Shown piece by piece: positions 16,285-22,436 of a stretch of DNA of 29,857 nucleotides. Positions within the stretch are counted from its first letter, which is position 1. Every line of letters starts with the position of its first letter. The notes under the pieces are model-generated. The model saw only the letters and a program-made list of their open reading frames with translations. It was not told where the DNA came from and did no database searches. The translations under genes were made by a program, and so were the position numbers. Source of the DNA: Chloroflexota bacterium (lineage in GTDB: Bacteria > Chloroflexota > Chloroflexia > JAMDCE01); NCBI GenBank assembly GCA_023489135.1, contig JAMDCE010000230.1:1-29857 (forward strand), read 5' to 3'.

Positions 16285-16306
16285 CGCACTTCGCCGGCGA
16301 AGTGCG
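16285..16306. repeat. Perfect 22-bp palindrome
   Basis: Eleven bases (cgcacttcgcc) are followed directly by their exact reverse complement. It lies between VKOR and the Sec operon promoter. There is no T-tract, so it is not a standard terminator; it could be a protein binding site or a cruciform. Confidence 0.7.
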
Positions 16307-16369
16307 AGCGAAGGACTGCTAATGGCGCTAATTACAATTGATGCTGATCTAACAGGCTACAAAGAATTA

Positions 16370-16393
16370 ATATAGATATGTAGCTATCTATAT
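16370..16393. promoter_or_regulatory. Operator dyad of the Sec-ArsR operon
   Basis: Perfect 9-bp arms ATATAGATA and TATCTATAT separated by six bases, in an AT-rich promoter region about 50 nt before the ArsR start. Size and position fit an ArsR/SmtB autoregulatory site. Confidence 0.65.
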
Positions 16394-16440
16394 GTTGATA
16401 TACTTCGTGTCTCATCTTTCCTGGTCTCAATGAGGTGACT

Positions 16441-16740
16441 ATGCAGGCTTCTGTGATCTCAATGGCAGAGGTATTCAAGACGCTCGCCGAGCCGACACGT
16501 CTACAGATAGTGCAGGCGCTCACCCCCACGTGAAAGTCGGTCACGCTCCTCGTGGAGGAGACAGGTTTCCCTCAGCCCTTGGTGTCACACCATCTACGCA
16601 TCCTGCGTGACCGCGGCATTGCTCGCTCCGAGCGCCGTGGCGCCTACACCTATTACTGACTGGTCGACGAAGCGCTCTGGAAGACCGTCCAGGAGTGTAG
16701 CAAGCTGGTGGCCAAAATGAGAGAATCCGGCTATCTCTAG
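16441..16740 (+). CDS. ArsR-family regulator with two in-frame TGA codons (putative selenoprotein)
   Basis: From ATG 16441 (GAGGTGACT upstream) the frame reads as an intact 99-residue winged-helix ArsR: MAEVFKTLAEPTRLQIVQAL, recognition helix PQPLVSHHLRILRDRG, wing RSERRGAYTYY, dimer helix LWKTVQECSKLVAKM, stop TAG 16738-16740. It is interrupted only by TGA at codon 31 (16531-16533) and codon 73 (16657-16659), with no frameshift. Codon 31 lies at the start of alpha3, near the place of the CxC metal site of ArsR. Codon 73 lies just after the wing. A strong SECIS-like hairpin follows the first TGA and a weaker one the second. If both are Sec, the sensor binds metal or metalloid through Sec and Cys86. 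The alternative is a pseudogene with two nonsense mutations, but its operator, start and downstream Sec gene are intact. Confidence 0.75.
16546..16560 (+). promoter_or_regulatory. SECIS-like hairpin for TGA at 16531
   Basis: Perfect 6-bp stem CTCCTC/GAGGAG with loop GTG. The loop starts 18 nt after the TGA and begins with G. Spacing and loop match the bacterial SECIS consensus (small loop with an early G, roughly 16-37 nt from UGA). Confidence 0.7.
16677..16692 (+). promoter_or_regulatory. Weak SECIS-like hairpin for TGA at 16657
   Basis: A 4-bp stem CTGG/CCAG with an eight-base loop (AAGACCGT) beginning 21 nt after the TGA; a G-T pair may extend the stem. An alternative GGTC/GACC pairing overlaps it. 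This is less convincing than the other four hairpins. Confidence 0.35.
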
Positions 16741-16756
16741 GAAAGGGAGATAACAA

Positions 16757-17020
16757 ATGGGACCGATATTCCCCTGGTGGGGTGGAATGTGGCTTTTCCC
16801 GATACTTATGCCAATCATCATGTTGCTGTTCTTTTATCTTGTCGTGCAGCACGGAGGTTTCAGACCTCCGTGGCAAGACTATCCTCGCCGCTACCCTGAG
16901 AGAGGGGATGCTGAAACACCGCTAGAGATACTCAGGAGGCGGTACGCCCAAGGCGAGATCACCAAAGACGAGTTCGAGCAAATGAAAGAAGACCTGAACC
17001 TATCAAACCTTGTAGAATGA
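16757..17020 (+). CDS. Small SHOCT-domain membrane protein in the Sec operon
   Basis: 87 residues. One membrane segment (about 10-30, MWLFPILMPIIMLLFFYLV) is followed by a basic linker and a C-terminal SHOCT domain (LEILRRRYAQGEITKDEFEQ, about 57-80). It starts 16 nt after the ArsR stop with AAAGGGAGA upstream, and its stop overlaps the methyltransferase ATG (ATGA), so the three genes form one operon. It is homologous to the SHOCT protein at 1034. It may anchor partner proteins at the membrane; no enzymatic residues are seen. Confidence 0.75.
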   Translation: MGPIFPWWGGMWLFPILMPIIMLLFFYLVVQHGGFRPPWQDYPRRYPERGDAETPLEILRRRYAQGEITKDEFEQMKEDLNLSNLVE

Positions 17021-18156
17021 GGAGCCGTGGAGGAATGGCACAAGAAAGCAAAGGGACGGATAAACGGGTCCTGAACGCCCAACAAGCGCACTGGGAGACC
17101 ACGCTCTCAAAAGGGCCTGATATGTTTGGGAAAGAAGCGAGCCTTCCCGCCCGCAAAGCGGCGGCTCTATTCAAACAGGAGGGCAAGAACAAGCTTCTCG
17201 AACTCGGAGGCGGACAGGGGCGAGACACCCTTTTCTTCGCGCAAAACGGTTCCGAGGTTCAGGTGTTAGATTATGCCGAAAGCGCAGTCGATGCGATAAC
17301 GCAGAAAGCAGAGTCGTTGGGCGTTGCGCAGTCTGTCACCGCGTCGCGTCATGACGTGAGAAACCGCCTTCCCTTTGACGACGAAACTTTCGATGCCTGC
17401 TATTCGCACATGCTGTTTTGCATGGCGCTCACGACGTCCGAACTCGAATTCCTTTCGAGCGAAGTCAGGAGGGTGCTGAAGCCGGGAGGACTTTGCGTTT
17501 ACACGGTGAGGAACACGACAGACCCCCACTATCGGAAGGGAACCCCTCGTGGCGAGGACATGTACGAAGTAGGCGGGTTCATCGTACATTTCTTCAGCGA
17601 AGAGAAGGTCAGGCATCTAGCGCACGGGTACGACATCCTTTCCATCGATGAGTTTGAAGAGAGCGAGCTTCCCAAGAAGCTGTTTCAAGTAACGCTCAGA
17701 AAGGCAACAGGGAACTCTGGCCGTAATCACGATGCCCGACGAACGACGAGCGGCTCAGGACACGATACTGGAGCGATCTCCAAAGGGGAGGGGAACGTGC
17801 TTTCCAAGTACGACGAGTTCTTCGCCGGAGTCTACCAGGACGGTGGCGCATTTGATCGCAAGACCAAACATCTGATTGCCCTTGCGGCGTCTCTGGCAGC
17901 GGCGTGCGAGCCCTGAACTGCCTACTGCTTTGCAGTTGCAAAGGAAGCTGGGGCTTCAACAGAAGAGCTGAATGAGACCGTGGCTATCGCTATGACCGTT
18001 GGAGCTACGAAGCTCCGCGCCCTCGCCGAAAAAGTTACCGGTGGCCCGATTCAAGACGTTGAGCATGAGTCTTCTGAGAGCGGAGCAGCAACCACGGAGG
18101 AACCGGCAACAACCGAAGAAAGCTGCTTCACCTGAACTGTGTCTCCTCCTGTTTAG
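17017..18156 (+). CDS. SAM-dependent methyltransferase fused to AhpD/CMD domain, two in-frame TGA (putative selenoprotein)
   Basis: 379 residues if both TGA are read. Residues about 20-230 form a class I SAM methyltransferase (motif I LLELGGGQGRDTLFF, 60-74; DACYSHMLFCMAL; EVRRVLKPGGLCVYTVRN). A Ser/Gly-rich linker leads to a carboxymuconolactone decarboxylase/AhpD-like domain (LSKYDEFFAGVYQDGGAFD, KTKHLIALAASLAA). The AhpD CxxC is CEP-U, with TGA at 17914-17916 as residue 300. The frame continues TAYCFAVAKEAGASTEELNE, clearly AhpD, with Cys304 where AhpD has His. A Glu/Thr-rich tail ends CFT-U (TGA 18133-18135, residue 373), TVSPPV and TAG. Each TGA has a SECIS-like hairpin, and an intrinsic terminator lies 40 nt after the TAG, not after the first TGA. 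It may methylate metalloids, with the CxxU pairs giving reductant; this is inference. The start may instead be ATG 17035. Confidence 0.82.
17928..17943 (+). promoter_or_regulatory. SECIS-like hairpin for TGA at 17914
   Basis: Perfect 6-bp stem CTTTGC/GCAAAG with loop AGTT (G at second position), with 17 nt between the TGA and the loop. An alternative stem AACTGC/GCAGTT right after the TGA competes with it. Confidence 0.68.
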
Positions 18157-18165
18157 GTTAAACAG
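18149..18165 (+). promoter_or_regulatory. SECIS-like hairpin for TGA at 18133
   Basis: Perfect 7-bp stem CTGTTTA/TAAACAG with loop GGT, starting 20 nt after the TGA. The TAG stop codon lies in the stem. A hairpin of this form at the extreme 3' end of the gene is hard to explain by anything other than recoding. Confidence 0.72.
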
Positions 18166-18196
18166 TGGAATCGCTCCACACGATATCATCTACGCG

Positions 18197-18221
18197 GGGG
18201 CAGGTCTGCCTGCCCCTTTTT
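18197..18221 (+). terminator. Rho-independent terminator of the Sec operon
   Basis: GGGGCAGG-TCTG-CCTGCCCC followed by TTTTT. The 8-bp GC stem, tetraloop and T-tract are classical. Its position after the TAG at 18154-18156 supports the extended reading of the preceding gene. Confidence 0.88.
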
Positions 18222-18250
18222 CTGCAGCCGTTACCTGATTCTTGCATTAC

Positions 18251-18268
18251 CACTAGTTTCGCGATTTT
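18251..18268 (+). repeat. Left terminal inverted repeat of the IS
   Basis: 18 bases identical to the reverse complement of 19669-19686. Confidence 0.9.
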
Positions 18269-18274
18269 CACCAG

Positions 18275-19582
18275 TTATGCGGCAAGGAGTTCGTCAACTT
18301 GATCTGGTGTGAGCCCCTGTTTGAATTGGTCGTGGATCCAGCCCAACATCAGACGCCGATGGCATTTCTGCTGATGGCAGCGCGCCTGGCCGATGGTCAG
18401 ATCGGGGCTTGTCCCCGCCGCCAAGAGCGCGGCGCGCCGCTCTTCCAGATAGCAGTAGCCAAGGAAGGCAAGGTGCCAGAATCGCACGAGCCCCTTGACC
18501 GAGCGGAGTTGGTACTGGTCGGTACCGAAGACCTCCTTTACGTCAGCGAAGAAGGTCTCAATGGCCCATCTTTGAGCCGCCCACGACACCACCGTAGCGA
18601 TGTCCGCCTCACGCTCCGATGTCGCCCAGTAACGGACCTCCTTAAGCGGCTGATCAAGGCGATCCCGCACCACCAGTACCTGGCAAGGACCGAGATTCCG
18701 TACCCAAGTCTTAATCAAGTGAGCGTAGACCGTTCGCGAGGTACCATCCTCGTGAGGCCAGGGTACCGGTTGATAGTCCTCGGCCGTCAGCCCAGCCGCG
18801 TACTGCGGCAAGTGGACGTAAACACGTCCCCGTTCTGGATCCACAACGCGGATCTTCCGATTGGACTTCAGCCCACTGGTGATAGCCCCGCCACGCCCAA
18901 GAGCCTTTTTCCAGAGCCGACGGCAGGTGAACCAGCTATCCATCAAGACGTGGGTGCGAGTATTGGGTACGGGAACGAAGGTGTCCATCACGTCCTCGGC
19001 CAAGTCAATCTTGCTCTGGAATTTGGCTTTCTCCTGTTGGCAGACCGTCTTCTGGCGATACAAGCGCGGGGCCAAGGGGCAGCGGTGTCCCAGCAGAACG
19101 TGCAAGGCGGCGAAGAGACTGTGGCCCTTGATCGGTTTGCCCTCGATAGTCGAGTAGTGGTGCCCAAGCCCTTCCATCTTCTTACCCTTGCGCTTGGCGT
19201 GTGTCGAGTCGTCGATGATGAGGAAGCCAGTGACGACGGTCTTCCGTGGTCGACCTCGGAGCTTCGGACGCAAGGATCGCTGACGGGCGTGCTCGGCAGC
19301 CACAACTGGGCCCAATGTACGGCAGTAGTGCCGCCACCAGCGGGCAACCAACTGTTCAGGATGCCAAGGGGCAGACTTGAAGAAGCGGTGGAGGCCATCG
19401 ATACGATAACCAACACCAGCAACCTGACGGAGCAAAGCAGAGAGGGTACGGTGTTCCTCGCACTGCATCAAAGCCAGCAGCACGGTAACGAAGTGCTGCC
19501 ATTGTGGTTGACTGAAAGAATCACGGAACAGACTGAGATACTGGCCCAAAGCTTGCTCCATAAGGTCGATAGGGAGCGGCAT
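18275..19582 (-). CDS. DDE transposase of the IS4/IS701 superfamily
   Basis: 435 residues from ATG 19582 (GGAGG seven nt upstream; an earlier ATG at 19636 lacks this). The DDE triad is visible: first Asp in GFLIIDDSTHAKRKGKK, second in THVLMDSWFTCRRLW, and Glu in RWAIETFFADVKEVFG, with the YxxR-type region QYQLRSVKG after it. A conserved start (LSLFRDSFSQPQWQHF) resembles IS701-like N-termini. The long plus-strand reading across it (18299-19684) is a shadow. The gene appears complete and is probably active. Confidence 0.9.
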   Translation of the reverse strand: MPLPIDLMEQALGQYLSLFRDSFSQPQWQHFVTVLLALMQCEEHRTLSALLRQVAGVGYRIDGLHRFFKSAPWHPEQLVARWWRHYCRTLGPVVAAEHARQRSLRPKLRGRPRKTVVTGFLIIDDSTHAKRKGKKMEGLGHHYSTIEGKPIKGHSLFAALHVLLGHRCPLAPRLYRQKTVCQQEKAKFQSKIDLAEDVMDTFVPVPNTRTHVLMDSWFTCRRLWKKALGRGGAITSGLKSNRKIRVVDPERGRVYVHLPQYAAGLTAEDYQPVPWPHEDGTSRTVYAHLIKTWVRNLGPCQVLVVRDRLDQPLKEVRYWATSEREADIATVVSWAAQRWAIETFFADVKEVFGTDQYQLRSVKGLVRFWHLAFLGYCYLEERRAALLAAGTSPDLTIGQARCHQQKCHRRLMLGWIHDQFKQGLTPDQVDELLAA

Positions 19583-19668
19583 AATGGCACCTCCGGGAAA
19601 GGGACTGAGTTCGTGGCTCAAATCCTTTTCCTGCAAGGCTCATGCCGCTCTCTTTCTTGCCAACTGAA

Positions 19669-19686
19669 AAAATCGCGAAACTAGTG
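19669..19686 (-). repeat. Right terminal inverted repeat of the IS
   Basis: Exact complement of the left repeat, directly followed by the ATTAC target duplication. Confidence 0.9.
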
Positions 19687-19761
19687 ATTACCGGTTCATT
19701 CGAACGGAAAAGCGAAATTCGTAAAATTCGTTGTAGAAATATGTGAACGAATAATTCTTAC

Positions 19762-19818
19762 TTGACTTTCATTCAACCGACGGATACACTAAAAGAGATA
19801 TATCAAATAATCTTGATA
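19762..19818 (+). promoter_or_regulatory. Promoter and operator-like dyad of the heavy-metal ATPase
   Basis: TTGACT (19762-19767), 17-nt spacer, TACACT (19785-19790). Just downstream lies a dyad TATCAA-6 nt-TTGATA (19801-19818), in position to act as a repressor site. The coding start is about 175 nt further on, leaving a long leader. Confidence 0.6.
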
Positions 19819-19853
19819 AATGGGAGCGTAACTTTGTCTTACTACACTGTGAG

Positions 19854-19920
19854 TCAGTGCGTTAGCACTGAGGCTTCCGGACAGGTCAAACACCTGAATC
19901 ACTCAGGCCGTTCTGTCCGG
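19854..19920 (+). promoter_or_regulatory. Structured 5' leader of the heavy-metal ATPase mRNA
   Basis: Two adjacent hairpins. The first is TCAGTGC-GTTA-GCACTGA (19854-19871). The second is a two-tier stem with outer arms CCGGACAG/CTGTCCGG (19877-19884, 19913-19920) and inner arms CCTGA/TCAGG (19893-19897, 19903-19907). No T-tract follows, so neither is a plain terminator. The leader could be a regulatory RNA for a metal-exporter gene, but I recognise no known riboswitch. Confidence 0.5.
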
Positions 19921-19973
19921 GGCGCCGCGTGTGCGCTCTATTCATCAAAATAGCTTGATAGGAGGAAACGTTC

Positions 19974-22352
19974 GTGAGTGCATCAACCAGTGATCGCCCT
20001 GCTATCACCAGCGTGTTACGGGTGGGGCGAATGGACTGCCCGGATTGCGCTGCCCTGGTCCAAAGGACAGTAGCATCAATGCCCGGCGTGCAGACCGCTG
20101 AGGTCAACTTCGGCGCCGGTAAGCTACGAGTCGTTCACGATCCTCGCCTAGCTCCGTTGAAGCAGATCACGGAGACGGTGACAGACCTCGGACATCCGGC
20201 TGCAGTTGATAACGCCGTCCAGGCATCCGTTACCAGCGTGCTGCGTGTGGGGAAGATGGACTGTCCAGATTGCGCCGCCCTCGTCCAGCGCACCGTCGTC
20301 TCCATACCCGGCGTGCAAGGCGCCGAGGTTAACTTCGGCGCTGGCAAACTGAGGGTCGTCCACGACCCCAGTGTGGCCCCTTTGCAGAAAATAGCGCAAA
20401 CGGTGACGCAACTGGGACATCCAGCCACGGTGGAAAGCGCGGGCCAGGCGCCCATTGGCCTGGCGTGGTGGAGACAGCCCCGAATGGTCCTGCTCCTCGT
20501 GGCCGGTGTCCTTACAGCGATCACCTTCCTCGCCGAGGAAGTGGCGCATCTTGGCCTGCCGGAGCTAGCGGTACAGGTCCTGTACGGGACAGCGGCCGTT
20601 ACCGGCGCCGTATATCCTGCCAGAAGCGGCTTGGCGGCGTTGCGACAAGGTCGTATGACGATCAACGCGCTACTGGTCGCGGCGGCGCTGGGGGCCATTT
20701 ATCTGGGCCTATGGGAGGAAGCCGCGGGGCTGGTGGTGATTTTCTCGTTAGGTGAGGTGCTGGAGGCGTACGCGGTGGATAAGGCCCGTGGGTCTATCCA
20801 GGCGTTGGTGGCATTGGCTCCCCGCGAGGCCACGGTACTCCGAGAGGGCCGCGAGATTCGTGTTCTCACAGATCAGATCGGGGTTGGCGACGTGGTACTG
20901 GTACGCCCCGGGGAGAAGATACCCGTCGACGGCGTGGTGATCGCGGGCGCATCGGCAGTGGACCAGTCGCCTATCACTGGCGAGTCCATCCCTGTCGAGA
21001 AGCACCCTGGCGCTGAGGTTTTCGCTTCTACACTCAACGGACGGGGGGCATTGGAGATCCGGGTAACGAAGCTGGCCCAGGACACGACCCTGGCGAAGAT
21101 CATCCACCTCGTCGAGGAAGCCCAGATGAAGAAGGGCGCTGCCCAGCGCTTCAGCGAGCGCTTTGGCCAGATCTATACGCCCGCGATGTTCGTCCTTGCG
21201 ATCCTGATGGCTTCCGCGCCACCCTTGTTGTTCGGCCAGCCATTCACATTCTGGCTCTATCGGGCGCTGGTGGTTCTGGTGGTATCCTGTTCCTGCTCGC
21301 TCGTACTCTCCGTCCCGGTGGCCATCGTCGCCGGCGTGGGCAATGCTGCCCGGCACGGGGTTCTGGTCAAGGGTGGTATCTATATGGAGACCGCTGGGCG
21401 AGTCCAGGTGGTGGCTTTTGACAAGACGGGCACTTTGACGACCGGCAGGCCATCGGTGACGGACTTGCTGCCATTCGACGGCGTTTCTCAAGAAGACCTG
21501 TTGCGGATGGCTGGCGCGCTAGAGGCTCGTTCTGAACATCCCCTGGCCGAAGCGATCTTGCGATTGGCCTCCGAGAAGGGAATCGAATTCCCCGCCGTGC
21601 AGGGGTTCAGCACCATCACTGGGCGTGGCGCGCAGGGCCAGATCGACGGAGAGACCTATTACGTCGGCAATCCTCGGCTATTCGAGGAACTCGGTCTTGC
21701 CCTGAACCCTTACCAGGCAGGGATCGACCGCTTGCAGAGCGAGGGCAAAACCGTCATGCTCGTCGGCAACTCCGTCCGTCCGCTGGGCATCATCGCGGCG
21801 GCTGACCAGCCCAAGGAGAATGCACGATGTGCCATCCAGCGGCTCAAAGCCGCCGGTGTGAAGAAGGTCGTCATGCTCACCGGCGACAATCGGACCACAG
21901 GTGAGGCAATTGGCCACCATCTGGGCGTCGACGAGGTACGGGCCGAGTTGCTCCCGGAGGACAAGATTACCGCCGTTCGCTCACTGCAGGATCAATACGG
22001 TCTTGTCGCCATGGTGGGCGACGGGGTCAACGACGCTCCGGCGCTGGCCCAGGCAGATGTGGGGACGGCCATGGGGGTGGCGGGTACGGATGTTGCTCTG
22101 GAGACTGCCGACATCGCCCTGATGGCCGACGATCTGGATCAGCTTGTGTATATGATTGAGATCAGCCGACGAACCGTCGCCAACATTCGCCAGAACATCG
22201 CCTTCTCGCTCACCACGGTGGCATTGCTGGTGATCTCGGCGCTCTTTGGTTGGATGACCCTGGCCACTGGCGTGTTGCTCAACGAGGGAAGCGCTCTGAT
22301 CATCATCGCCAACGGCGTGCGCCTGCTCCGCCCACGTTTGGTTAAGAGTTAA
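19974..22352 (+). CDS. P1B-type heavy-metal translocating ATPase with two HMA domains and a CSC ion-site motif
   Basis: 792 residues. Two tandem HMA metal-binding domains (about 10-75 and 85-150), each with MDCPDCA, arose from an internal duplication of 75 codons. The P-type core follows: actuator TGES (335-338), phosphorylation site DKTGTLT (483-489), HP pair (SEHPLAEA), and hinge GDGVNDAP. The membrane ion motif, CPC in Zn/Cd/Pb/Cu pumps, reads CSC (439-441, codons TGT TCC TGC). DCPDC HMA sites and overall order are like ZntA/CadA, so divalent soft-metal export (Zn, Cd, Pb, perhaps Hg) is likely, but the missing Pro makes specificity uncertain. GTG 19974 has TAGGAGGAAAC upstream. Confidence 0.88.
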   Translation: MSASTSDRPAITSVLRVGRMDCPDCAALVQRTVASMPGVQTAEVNFGAGKLRVVHDPRLAPLKQITETVTDLGHPAAVDNAVQASVTSVLRVGKMDCPDCAALVQRTVVSIPGVQGAEVNFGAGKLRVVHDPSVAPLQKIAQTVTQLGHPATVESAGQAPIGLAWWRQPRMVLLLVAGVLTAITFLAEEVAHLGLPELAVQVLYGTAAVTGAVYPARSGLAALRQGRMTINALLVAAALGAIYLGLWEEAAGLVVIFSLGEVLEAYAVDKARGSIQALVALAPREATVLREGREIRVLTDQIGVGDVVLVRPGEKIPVDGVVIAGASAVDQSPITGESIPVEKHPGAEVFASTLNGRGALEIRVTKLAQDTTLAKIIHLVEEAQMKKGAAQRFSERFGQIYTPAMFVLAILMASAPPLLFGQPFTFWLYRALVVLVVSCSCSLVLSVPVAIVAGVGNAARHGVLVKGGIYMETAGRVQVVAFDKTGTLTTGRPSVTDLLPFDGVSQEDLLRMAGALEARSEHPLAEAILRLASEKGIEFPAVQGFSTITGRGAQGQIDGETYYVGNPRLFEELGLALNPYQAGIDRLQSEGKTVMLVGNSVRPLGIIAAADQPKENARCAIQRLKAAGVKKVVMLTGDNRTTGEAIGHHLGVDEVRAELLPEDKITAVRSLQDQYGLVAMVGDGVNDAPALAQADVGTAMGVAGTDVALETADIALMADDLDQLVYMIEISRRTVANIRQNIAFSLTTVALLVISALFGWMTLATGVLLNEGSALIIIANGVRLLRPRLVKS

Positions 22353-22436
22353 CGCCTTATCTCTAAGGAATTCATACGGCGCGACTGCGACCGCGTAAAT
22401 GTGAAAGGATGCCTCGTAAGTAACCAGTGAACAGCC

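Larger units (their letters stand above)
18251..19686 (-). mobile_element. Complete insertion sequence (IS4/IS701-like)
   Basis: This 1436-bp element is bounded by 18-bp perfect terminal inverted repeats (CACTAGTTTCGCGATTTT at 18251-18268, its complement at 19669-19686) and flanked by a 5-bp direct repeat ATTAC (18246-18250 and 19687-19691), the target duplication. It carries a single full-length transposase on the minus strand. Intact ends and target repeat indicate recent insertion. It separates the Sec operon terminator from the P-type ATPase promoter without breaking a gene. Confidence 0.92.

Noticed and set aside
15623..16379. The VKOR frame stays open for about 55 codons after its TGA, and a GGCC-AAAA-GGCC hairpin follows, raising the idea of another Sec.
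   Set aside because: The hairpin loop starts only about 10 nt after the TGA, outside the SECIS range. VKOR is already complete at the TGA, and the downstream residues do not match any VKOR feature.
18299..19684. 461-codon plus-strand open frame.
   Set aside because: It lies antisense across the transposase, which has clear DDE motifs, a ribosome binding site and terminal repeats; the plus reading has no recognisable domain.
19762..19953. 63-codon open frame in the ATPase leader as a leader peptide.
   Set aside because: Its start overlaps the predicted -35 region, so it would not be transcribed from that promoter, and no ribosome binding site is visible.
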